Part shown: piece after piece, positions 16,785 through 24,911 of the stretch
Layout: each line of letters opens with the position of its first letter
How positions within the stretch are numbered: position 1 is the first letter of the stretch
Origin: Prevotellaceae bacterium UBA4372
Lineage (GTDB): Bacteria; Bacteroidota; Bacteroidia; Bacteroidales; Bacteroidaceae
Length of the DNA stretch: 39,470 nucleotides
Reading direction: 5' to 3'
Assembly (NCBI GenBank): GCA_002391275.1
Contig: DGSC01000050.1
Coordinates: 1-39,470, forward strand
The notes under the pieces: model-generated
What the model was told of the DNA's origin: nothing
Seen by the model: the letters and a program-made list of their open reading frames with translations, nothing else
Database searches by the model: none
Position numbers and translations under genes: made by a program

Positions 16785-19349
16785 TTAGGATACCCACTTA
16801 ACATAGCAGAAGTCCTGACGATGTGGCAGTAGATCGTTCTTGGGGAAGATACGATAAGCCGACTTGAAGCCACCGGCATTGTTGCACACGTGGCAAACAT
16901 GGAACGTGTAGAGATCACCTTCACGCTTCACTACCTCGAGAGGCTCAACGCTATAAATATGATCCTCACCCTTCTTATCTGTAGTCAAGGTAACGAGCTC
17001 AATGCCGATAGCATTGTCGAGGCCAGCTTCATCGAGGACAATGTTTACATCATACTTCTTACCAGCTTCCAAGATGTTGCCGTTTGTGGGCTCGGTACGC
17101 TCAAGGCTGACTACACGAATGCTGTCCCAACGTTCTGCAACGGCTTCTTTCCAAAGAGCAATCTCCTTGGCAAGCTGATTGTCTGTAGCCTGCAACTTGC
17201 GAGAACGGGCTGCAAGAGGATTGTAGAACTTCGTATAGTAGTCATCAAGCTGACGCTTCATCGTATAATGAGGAGCTATGCGGGCAATAGAGTTCTTGAT
17301 AACCTGTATCCACGAGGGACTGTAGCCCTTTGCATTACGAGCATAATAGGTGGGCATGATTTCGTTCTCAAGAAGACTATAGATGGTAGCCGCATCGAGC
17401 TGATCCTGATAAGCCTGATTCTCGTAAGTACGTTTCTCAGTAAGTGCCCAACCTGCGCCCTCGCGGTAACCTTCGAGCCACCATCCATCAAGCACAGACA
17501 GGTTGACAACACCATTCATCAGGGCTTTCTCGCCACTTGTACCAGAGGCCTCAAGAGGACGGGTAGGAGTATTCATCCAAATATCTACACCTGATATCAG
17601 ACGACGAGCAAGCTGCATATCATAGTTCTCAAGGAAGATAATCTTACCGAGGAACTCGGGACGCTGTGAAATCTCGTAAATCTTCTTAATCAAGCCTTGA
17701 CCTGCACCATCTGCCGGGTGTGCCTTACCAGTGTAGAGGAACTGGACGGGATAATTAGGATTATTGACGATTTTCTCCAATCGCTCAAGATCGGTGAACA
17801 ACAAATGGGCACGCTTGTACGTAGCGAAACGACGACCAAAACCGATGAGCAGAGCATTAGGATTAATCTTATCCATAAGACTCACGACACGACTTGGATC
17901 ACCTTGATTCTTCAGCCAACTGTCGCGGAACTGCTGACGGATGTAATCAACAAGTTTCGTCTTCAGCTGCATACGAGTTTTCCAGATCTCTGTATCGGGT
18001 ACATTATATATAGCGTGCCAGATTTCTTCATTAGATTGATCGGCAAGATGAGTCTCGTCAAAATACTTTGCATACAACTTGCGCCATTCATTAGCACACC
18101 AAGTCGGGAAATGCACGCCGTTGGTGACATATCCAACATGGCTTTCCTCTGGGAAATATCCGCGCCATATAGAAGAGAACATCTTTTTAGAGACCTCTCC
18201 ATGAAGCCAACTTACACCATTAACCTCTTGACAAGTGTTGCAAGCAAAAGTGGACATGCAGAACCGCTCACCATGATCGTCGGGATTCTGGCGTCCCATG
18301 CCTATAAACTCATCCCAAGAGATGCCTAACAGCTGAGGATAGCCGCTCATGTACTTACCGAAGAGACCTTCATCGAAATAGTCGTGACCGGCAGGGACAG
18401 GTGTATGAACCGTATAAAGTGAAGATGCACGCACCAATTCCAGAGCCTGATTAAATGTCAGACCACTCTGAACATAATCAACCAGTCGCTGTACATTGCA
18501 GAGAGCAGCATGGCCCTCATTGCAATGATATATATCTTTCTTTATGCCAAGCTTCTTCAGAAGAAGCACACCACCTATGCCAAGCAGGATTTCCTGCTTC
18601 AAACGATTCTCCCAATCGCCGCCATACAAGGTATGAGTAATTGGGCGGTCATACTCAGAGTTAAGATCGTTGTCGGTGTCGAGCAAATACAGTTTAACAC
18701 GACCTACATTGACACGCCAGACATAAGCATGAACCTGATAGTTCATATAAGGTACATCAATCACCATAGGATTGCCGTCGGCGTCCATCTGTTGCTCTAT
18801 CGGGAGGCTGCCAAAATTCTGAGCTTCATAGTTGGCAATCTGCTGACCATCCATTGAAAGCGTCTGCGTGAAGTAGCCAAAACGATACAGGAAACCTACA
18901 GCGACCATGTCAACATTGGAGTCGGATGCTTCCTTAATATAGTCACCAGCCAAGATTCCAAGACCACCTGAATAAATCTTCAGGGCTTGATTCAAACCAT
19001 ACTCCATGCAGAAGTAGGCTACAGAAGCACGATCAGTACGAGGCTTGACATCCATATATGAACGAAACTCCTTGTAAGTATCGTTCATGCGCTTCAGGAT
19101 ATCCTTGTCCTTTGCCAATTCAGAGAGCTTTTCAAAACTCAATCGCTCTAACATCAACACAGGATTCTGCCCACACTCTTCATAAAGCACGGGGTCAAGA
19201 TGTGTAAACAGACTGCGGGCGCTGTGGTTCCAAGCCCACCACATATTGTGGGCCAGTTCCTCTAACTTGTTCAGCTCTGCGGGAATACTGCTCTTTACAA
19301 CAACAGGTTTCCACTGTGCTTCATTAGCGTTGCTTGCTTTGATTTTCAT
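16785..19349 (-). CDS. glgP: Alpha-glucan (glycogen) phosphorylase, GT35
   Basis: Releases glucose 1-phosphate from the non-reducing ends of glycogen, with pyridoxal phosphate as cofactor. The 854-residue protein is of the bacterial alpha-glucan phosphorylase subtype (AHNMWWAWNHSARSLF near the N terminus). The PLP lysine is K608 in EASGTSGEKALMNGV. Other visible marks: AYFCMEYGLNQALKIYSGGLGILAGDY (about 108-134), HCNEGHAAL and FGRRFATYKRAHLL. It lies 56 bases downstream of the glycogen synthase and shares its promoter, so synthesis and breakdown enzymes are made together. The C-terminal about 110 residues form a beta-rich extension (NVVLDEAGLDNAIGIEL) characteristic of this subtype in Bacteroidetes. 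Confidence 0.96.
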   Translation of the reverse strand: MKIKASNANEAQWKPVVVKSSIPAELNKLEELAHNMWWAWNHSARSLFTHLDPVLYEECGQNPVLMLERLSFEKLSELAKDKDILKRMNDTYKEFRSYMDVKPRTDRASVAYFCMEYGLNQALKIYSGGLGILAGDYIKEASDSNVDMVAVGFLYRFGYFTQTLSMDGQQIANYEAQNFGSLPIEQQMDADGNPMVIDVPYMNYQVHAYVWRVNVGRVKLYLLDTDNDLNSEYDRPITHTLYGGDWENRLKQEILLGIGGVLLLKKLGIKKDIYHCNEGHAALCNVQRLVDYVQSGLTFNQALELVRASSLYTVHTPVPAGHDYFDEGLFGKYMSGYPQLLGISWDEFIGMGRQNPDDHGERFCMSTFACNTCQEVNGVSWLHGEVSKKMFSSIWRGYFPEESHVGYVTNGVHFPTWCANEWRKLYAKYFDETHLADQSNEEIWHAIYNVPDTEIWKTRMQLKTKLVDYIRQQFRDSWLKNQGDPSRVVSLMDKINPNALLIGFGRRFATYKRAHLLFTDLERLEKIVNNPNYPVQFLYTGKAHPADGAGQGLIKKIYEISQRPEFLGKIIFLENYDMQLARRLISGVDIWMNTPTRPLEASGTSGEKALMNGVVNLSVLDGWWLEGYREGAGWALTEKRTYENQAYQDQLDAATIYSLLENEIMPTYYARNAKGYSPSWIQVIKNSIARIAPHYTMKRQLDDYYTKFYNPLAARSRKLQATDNQLAKEIALWKEAVAERWDSIRVVSLERTEPTNGNILEAGKKYDVNIVLDEAGLDNAIGIELVTLTTDKKGEDHIYSVEPLEVVKREGDLYTFHVCHVCNNAGGFKSAYRIFPKNDLLPHRQDFCYVKWVS

Positions 19350-19405
19350 AAATTAAGTATTAATGATAATGATGTATAAAATATTTACTTTGATCTTTTA
19401 TGGGT

Positions 19406-21127
19406 TCAGCCTTCTGAATTCATCCTTTCAGCTTGCTTTCGCAAGGCAAAATCATAGGCCTTATAATAATATTCAATGAAATAGCGCCATTGAGCCTTCT
19501 CGGCTAAGCTATAAGCAGCCTTGCGTGCATGCTCAACACCTTTTTTATCCAAAGTTGAGAAACCTATAATCTCACGACAGATGTTATTGGCTACTTCATC
19601 AAAATTATAGTCTGAACGGGCAATCACCTCTACCCCATCTTCATCAAGGTAACAAGGAACAGCCTGCACTCTCTTTCCGTTTGATTTTTTTTGGCTTTGG
19701 CCAAGTCTCTTTTGATCATTTGCCCATAGTCCAAAGCCAGCTAAAGTTGTGGTAACACAAGGAACCTTAAAGGCCACACTTTCAAGCGGAGTGTATCCCC
19801 AAGGCTCATAATACGATGGATAGACCGTCAAATCCAGGCCTAACAGCAGGTCGTAATAGTGCATATTGAAGATGCCATCTGCCCCATCAAGATAACAAGG
19901 CACAAACATGACCTTCACTTTCGCAGTCCGACGGTTGGTGACATTCATCGAATGCAAGGCGTTGCAAACCATATCAGCACCGGCGTTATGCAGTTTATGA
20001 GTGATGAACGGTTCCGGCAATTGAACGTCCGAGCCAGCTCCTTTCAGGTCATCCAGCTTCAATCGCAAATCCTCACGTGGGCCAGCTTGCCAAGCGGGCA
20101 CCTCTATAAGCGCAAGAACATTCCTTTTAAGCTCTGTAGATTGCATCAACCGCCTCAAAGATTCAACGAAAACATCTATACCCTTATTCTTCCACTCATA
20201 ACGGCCACTGGTGGCAACAATCAAAGTATCGTCTGTAAACGAGCAGCCCATCAATGCGCCGGCAACCTCGAAAATACGCTTGCGAGCCTTGCGCCGACGA
20301 TTAACAAACGTAACACCCTTGGGCACAAAGTCCATCTCAAAGCCGTTAGGAAGCACCACATCGGGTTGCTTATCCAAGAGTTCAAAACATTCTTTTGCCG
20401 TCACTTCACTCACGGTCGTAAAGCAATCTACATGGTGAGCGGTCTGCCGTTCAATACTATGTTTCGATTGAACATTGAGCTCACCAGCCATTTGATTACC
20501 ATTGTATGCAAATAAATAATCATATAATGGTTTTCCGTTTCCGGCAATACTCCGACCTATAGTTGTTGCATGGGTCGTAAATATAGTTGCAATTGCTGGC
20601 ACGTGCTTCTGCAAATACAAAGCTCCAAGACCTGTCATCCACTCGTGAGCCTGAAAAACAACTCGCTTCGTTTCATCCAGGAAATGGTTGTAAAAGCTTT
20701 CAACGACCCGACCTGAAGCATAAGCAAACATGGATGCCTCATCGTAGTCACCGTATGCATGAAGGCTATCAACCTCATAATTCATCCATAGCCAACCATA
20801 AATATCGTTCTTCTGGGCGTAGTACGGAACGAAATCAACGAGAACAACAACTGGACGACCAGGAATCTGCCAACGGCCAATACGTACATTCAAGCCCTCA
20901 GACAAAGCGGCATTACGCCAATCAGCCCACAATGAAGTATCTTCGACAAATAAAGGGTTTACCTTATCTTTCCAAAAATCAGGACCAATGAACACGACCC
21001 TGTCTGGCATTACATCTTGAAGCGTCTTAGCACGCGTTGAAAGCACTGTGTAAATACCCCCAACCTTATTACAAACTTCCCAACTGGCTTCAAAGATATA
21101 ATTGGGAAATAACTTATCTTGATTCAT
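19406..21127 (-). CDS. Glycogen synthase, GT3 (eukaryote-like type)
   Basis: Extends alpha-1,4-glucan chains from a nucleotide sugar. Unlike the usual bacterial GT5 GlgA, this protein is related to the eukaryotic GT3 family: the N terminus FEASWEVCNKVGGIYTVLSTRA is the GT3 signature, with FQAHEWMTGLGALYLQ, TTHATTIGRSIAGNG and the retaining-transferase E-x7-E motif in SYYEPWGYTPLESVAF. Regulatory phosphorylation tails of animal enzymes are absent. Length is 573 residues. GT3 synthases are known in Bacteroidota. First gene of a two-gene operon with glgP; no branching enzyme (GlgB) or pyrophosphorylase (GlgC) is nearby. Confidence 0.95.
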   Translation of the reverse strand: MNQDKLFPNYIFEASWEVCNKVGGIYTVLSTRAKTLQDVMPDRVVFIGPDFWKDKVNPLFVEDTSLWADWRNAALSEGLNVRIGRWQIPGRPVVVLVDFVPYYAQKNDIYGWLWMNYEVDSLHAYGDYDEASMFAYASGRVVESFYNHFLDETKRVVFQAHEWMTGLGALYLQKHVPAIATIFTTHATTIGRSIAGNGKPLYDYLFAYNGNQMAGELNVQSKHSIERQTAHHVDCFTTVSEVTAKECFELLDKQPDVVLPNGFEMDFVPKGVTFVNRRRKARKRIFEVAGALMGCSFTDDTLIVATSGRYEWKNKGIDVFVESLRRLMQSTELKRNVLALIEVPAWQAGPREDLRLKLDDLKGAGSDVQLPEPFITHKLHNAGADMVCNALHSMNVTNRRTAKVKVMFVPCYLDGADGIFNMHYYDLLLGLDLTVYPSYYEPWGYTPLESVAFKVPCVTTTLAGFGLWANDQKRLGQSQKKSNGKRVQAVPCYLDEDGVEVIARSDYNFDEVANNICREIIGFSTLDKKGVEHARKAAYSLAEKAQWRYFIEYYYKAYDFALRKQAERMNSEG

Positions 21128-21153
21128 TTACCTTAAACCAACGTTTCTATGAT

Positions 21154-21178
21154 TAAAAGGTTCTTATACAACCTTTTC
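21154..21178 (-). promoter_or_regulatory. Hairpin in the glycogen synthase leader
   Basis: AAAAGGTT (21154-21161) pairs with AACCTTTT across a short loop, inside the roughly 57-base leader that should run from about 21185 to the ATG at 21127. It leaves the 25 bases before the start free. It may stabilise the mRNA or influence translation. On the plus strand it is followed by T residues and would look like a terminator, but no plus-strand gene ends here. Confidence 0.4.
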
Positions 21179-21191
21179 TTTTTTTCGGGCG

Positions 21192-21223
21192 CAAAATTAC
21201 AACATTTATTCGAATTTAACCAA
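21192..21223 (-). promoter_or_regulatory. Promoter of the glycogen synthase-phosphorylase operon
   Basis: On the minus strand a TTG (21223-21221), a 21-base gap and TAATTTTG (21199-21192) fit the Bacteroidota consensus closely. The opposed promoter for the 168-residue protein begins 19 bases away (TTG at 21242). Confidence 0.75.
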
Positions 21224-21241
21224 TATTTTAAGTCTTTTTCG

Positions 21242-21271
21242 TTGTATTCTCAAGCTTTAGTTGTAAATTTG
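21242..21271 (+). promoter_or_regulatory. Promoter of the 168-residue exported protein gene
   Basis: TTG at 21242-21244, a 19-base gap and TAAATTTG at 21264-21271: an almost ideal Bacteroidota promoter. Transcription would start near 21277, leaving a leader of about 18 bases. Confidence 0.75.
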
Positions 21272-21294
21272 CCATCAAAAAAAGCAAAATACCT

Positions 21295-21801
21295 ATGAAA
21301 CAAATAACAGCTATATGCATTACGTGCCTTTTCGCTTCAGCGTGCTGGTTGTCAGTTCTTAGTAATCCTCAAGCCATCTCCACCCAGCTGGCCAACTCTC
21401 CCCTCATTGCCCAGCAGGACACTTCAGCCGAATGCTGTTCCGAACCTTTCAAAGGTCTGTTCATGGCAACAGACCTACGAATCCGACTTCGCTTAGACCT
21501 CTACAACGAAAGCGTGGAAGTTCCTGGATTAGAAGTCTTCGGCCCCATGAACGGTTACATCTCTGGCAACGACCTCTATTGCACATGGTACGTTTCATCA
21601 ATTAAAAAAGTTGATGAAAACAAGGCTATTATCCATTTCTCTAATGAATTAGGCTCCGAGACACAAGCTGTCGAACTTACGATCAAAGCTGATTCTTTAG
21701 TGCAATTCAAGCAGATCGATGGAAGCGTCTTAAAGAAAGTTGTTGGTAAGAAACTGGCTAAGTTACCTTCTGAATTTACCTTCAAACGCGTAAAAAAGTA
21801 A
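21295..21801 (+). CDS. Exported protein of unknown function
   Basis: I do not recognise a family. The 168-residue protein has a hydrophobic N terminus (ITAICITCLFASACWLSVLSN) that is either a signal peptide or, less likely, a lipoprotein signal (ASAC). The mature part begins polar (AQQDTSAECCSEPFKG) with two adjacent cysteines at about 47-48, then a beta-rich region (LRIRLRLDLYNESVEVPGLEVFGPMNGYISG) rich in alternating hydrophobic residues, and a lysine-rich end (FTFKRVKK). The pattern resembles a small periplasmic beta-sandwich. It has its own strong promoter and stands 99 bases upstream of the M16 peptidase, so it may be part of that transcript. It is real: good promoter, clean start, no overlap. 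Confidence 0.8.
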   Translation: MKQITAICITCLFASACWLSVLSNPQAISTQLANSPLIAQQDTSAECCSEPFKGLFMATDLRIRLRLDLYNESVEVPGLEVFGPMNGYISGNDLYCTWYVSSIKKVDENKAIIHFSNELGSETQAVELTIKADSLVQFKQIDGSVLKKVVGKKLAKLPSEFTFKRVKK

Positions 21802-21900
21802 ATCCATCCCTATTCTTTGCATTGTAATCATAATACACATTAACATATTATTAAGCTTGTTTATTGCATCAGCATCGCAAGCATTATTCTTAGAATCCTT

Positions 21901-24831
21901 ATGAAAAAGCGTAAATCCTTCATTGCCCGTCTTTCGGTCTTTAACTCGACTTTATTATTTTGCTGCCTTTTATTTGTAGCATGCTACAGCCAAGATTACG
22001 AGAGTGTCGAGAACGACCCCATGCAGACTCGTATCTATACCCTCAAGAACGGTCTCAAGGTCTATCTGTCCGTCAACAAGGACCAGCCTCGCATTCAAGC
22101 AAACATCGCCGTACGCACAGGTTCCCGCAACGATCCTGCCGAAACTACCGGCTTGGCCCACTATCTCGAGCACCTTATGTTTAAGGGCACCAAGCAGTTC
22201 GGCACCAGCGACAGCACGGCCGAAGCTCCACTGCTCAACGAAATAAAACAGCGTTTCGAGGCTTATCGCCAGCTTACCGACCCTGATGCACGTACGCAGG
22301 CCTACCACGAGATTGACAGCGTAAGCCAACTGGCCGCGAAATACAATATCCCGAACGAGTACGACAAACTGATGGCTCTTATCGGTAGCGACGGAACCAA
22401 TGCCTACACAAGCTTTGACCAGACGGTGTATGTGGAGAATATCCCGTCAAACGAGATAGAAAACTGGGCACGCATCCAGTCCGACCGTTTCCAGAACATG
22501 GTCATCCGCGGTTTCCACACCGAGCTCGAGGCCGTGTATGAAGAGTACAATCTCTATCTGAGCGACGACAGTGAGAAGATGCTCAATGCACTGCTTTACA
22601 AGCTCTTCCCCAACCACCCCTATGGCACTCAAACCACAATCGGTACGCAGGAACACCTGAAGAACCCGTCAATCACGAACATCAAAAACTACTTTCACAA
22701 CTATTACTGCCCGAACAACGTCGCAATCTTCATGGCTGGCGACTTCGATCCCGACAAGACCATAGCGATCCTTGAGAAATATTTTGGTGGCTGGCAACCC
22801 AACCCCGACTGCAAGCGCCCCGAATACGATGCTGCACCCATGCTGACAACTCCTGCAGACACCACCGTCTTAGGTCTCGAAGCCGAGCAGCTATACATCG
22901 GGTGGTCATTCCCTGGAGCCAAGGATGCGGCCTGCGACACACTGTCGCTTATCAGTCAAGTGCTCTCCAATGGCCGGGCTGGTCTGGTGGATCTCAACAT
23001 CAATCAGAAGATGACGATGCTCGGCGCCTTTGCAGGCGACTATCAACTATGCGACTACAGCATATTCTTCATGGGCGGCTCGCCACGTGAAGGGCAGACG
23101 CTGGAGGAGTGCCGCGACTTGCTCTTAACCGAGCTCAATAAGCTGAAGAACGGCGACTTTCCTGATGACCTTATCCCTGCCATCATCAACAACATGAAGC
23201 TCAACGAAATGCGGTCCTTGGAAAATAATCGCGCCCGTACGTCGATGTTCGAACGTTCATTCATCAATGGCATCGACTGGAAGGATTGCGTAGGCCGCAT
23301 CGACCGCATTTCAGCGCTGACGAAAGAGGACATCGTAGGTTTCGCACAGAGACACCTGACCGACAATTTCGTAACCGTGTTCAAACGTCAAGGCGACGAC
23401 CCCAACATCAAGAAGATAGCAAAGCCTGAGATCACTGCCATTCCAGCAAACCGCGATAAGATGAGCGCCTTCGTCAAAGAAATCCAAGACACCGAAGTGG
23501 AGCCCATACAACCGCGTTTCGTCAACTTTAAGAACGATCTCACCCAAAGCTCAACAACCAGCAACTTGCCTTTGGTATATAAGGACAATACAGAGAACGG
23601 CATCTTCTACCTTGTCTTCCGATTTCCTTTCGGCTCTGCTGCCGATAAGCGCATAGATGCTGCTGCTGACTACCTCGAACTGATAGGCACAGACTCTTTA
23701 ACAGCCGAACAGATTCAACAGAAGTTCTACGCATTAGCCTGCACATTTGGCATTGGCGTAGGTCCTTATCAGACAACGATTACCCTATCAGGACTCGACG
23801 AGAAAATGCCCGAAGCACTATCTTTGCTCGAAAATGTTTTAAGCAATGTTCAAGTCGACAGCCTTGCCTACGCATCTTATATCAACAATGTTGCCAAAGC
23901 CCAAGCCGATGCAAAACTCGAACAGCAACAATGTTTCGCACTACTGCGTGCTTACGGTACCTACGGACCGCGCAACAGTCTGCGTGACATTATGACGGCT
24001 ACATTGCTTGCGCAGACGAATCCACAAGAACTGGTAGACATCATCCACTCGCTAACGGGCTTTGAACACACGGTGCTCTACTACGGCCCACGTAGCGAAA
24101 GTGAGCTTACAGCCTTGCTGGAACAAGAACATCGCTTGCCCGCCTCGCTCAAGAAAGCCCCGACTTTCGAAGATTACATGGAACAGCCTACGACTGAATC
24201 CGAAATCCTCTTGGCACCTTATGATGCAAAGAACATCTACATGATAGCACTCCACAACGACCAAACTTCCTGGCGTCCCGAATCCATGCCCGTGGCCGCA
24301 CTCTTCAACGAGTACTTTGGTGCAGGAATGAATGGTATAGTGTTCCAGGAATTGCGCGAAAGTCGCGGCCTTGCCTATAGTGCTCGTGCATACTACGACA
24401 TGGCTCCTGAACGCAAGGGACATCCCGAGACGAGCTACACATATATCATTTCACAAAACGACAAGATGATGGATTGCATCCACACTTTCAATGATATACT
24501 CGACAGCATTCCTCAAAGCCAGAGTGCGTTTGAAATAGCCAAACAAAGTCTCACGAAGCAGCTTGCAGCACAGCGTACTACGCGCTTTGGAGTGCTCAAC
24601 GCTTGGATGGCAGCCCAAGAACGCGGAATCGATTATGACATCAACGAACGTATCTACAACGAGTTGCCAGCCCTAAAGCTGGAAGATGTCGTACGCTTCT
24701 CCAAAGAACGCATGGCACACAAGACACGCCGCTACATGATTCTTGGAAACGAGAAAGAGCTGAATATGCAAGAACTCCAGAAAATCGGCTCCATCAAGCG
24801 GGTGAGCTTAGAGGAAATCTTTGGCTATTGA
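21901..24831 (+). CDS. M16 family zinc peptidase, lipoprotein
   Basis: A pitrilysin/insulinase-type metallopeptidase of 976 residues with both M16 halves in one chain. The zinc site is H87-x-x-E90-H91 in LAHYLEHLMFKG, with the third ligand probably E210 (TELEAVYEE). The spacing between them is longer than in pitrilysin because of an inserted helical segment (about 108-155, EIKQRFEAYRQLTDPDARTQ), which I believe is typical of the exported Bacteroidetes group. The second half lacks the zinc motif, as is usual. The leader ends LLFVAC (C28), a plausible lipobox, so the protein may be anchored in the outer membrane. It presumably degrades peptides outside the cytoplasm. Followed 80 bases later by another exported protease. 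Confidence 0.93.
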   Translation: MKKRKSFIARLSVFNSTLLFCCLLFVACYSQDYESVENDPMQTRIYTLKNGLKVYLSVNKDQPRIQANIAVRTGSRNDPAETTGLAHYLEHLMFKGTKQFGTSDSTAEAPLLNEIKQRFEAYRQLTDPDARTQAYHEIDSVSQLAAKYNIPNEYDKLMALIGSDGTNAYTSFDQTVYVENIPSNEIENWARIQSDRFQNMVIRGFHTELEAVYEEYNLYLSDDSEKMLNALLYKLFPNHPYGTQTTIGTQEHLKNPSITNIKNYFHNYYCPNNVAIFMAGDFDPDKTIAILEKYFGGWQPNPDCKRPEYDAAPMLTTPADTTVLGLEAEQLYIGWSFPGAKDAACDTLSLISQVLSNGRAGLVDLNINQKMTMLGAFAGDYQLCDYSIFFMGGSPREGQTLEECRDLLLTELNKLKNGDFPDDLIPAIINNMKLNEMRSLENNRARTSMFERSFINGIDWKDCVGRIDRISALTKEDIVGFAQRHLTDNFVTVFKRQGDDPNIKKIAKPEITAIPANRDKMSAFVKEIQDTEVEPIQPRFVNFKNDLTQSSTTSNLPLVYKDNTENGIFYLVFRFPFGSAADKRIDAAADYLELIGTDSLTAEQIQQKFYALACTFGIGVGPYQTTITLSGLDEKMPEALSLLENVLSNVQVDSLAYASYINNVAKAQADAKLEQQQCFALLRAYGTYGPRNSLRDIMTATLLAQTNPQELVDIIHSLTGFEHTVLYYGPRSESELTALLEQEHRLPASLKKAPTFEDYMEQPTTESEILLAPYDAKNIYMIALHNDQTSWRPESMPVAALFNEYFGAGMNGIVFQELRESRGLAYSARAYYDMAPERKGHPETSYTYIISQNDKMMDCIHTFNDILDSIPQSQSAFEIAKQSLTKQLAAQRTTRFGVLNAWMAAQERGIDYDINERIYNELPALKLEDVVRFSKERMAHKTRRYMILGNEKELNMQELQKIGSIKRVSLEEIFGY

Positions 24832-24911
24832 CCACAACAGATTAACGACTTCTCGATGTACCTCGCTTTCAGCAAACAACTTGTTTATTTTTATCACATT
24901 AAGAACCCCAA

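Noticed and set aside
16890..18329. Long open frames (234 and 210 codons) opposite glgP
   Set aside because: glgP on the other strand is intact and highly conserved; the antisense frames reflect codon bias.
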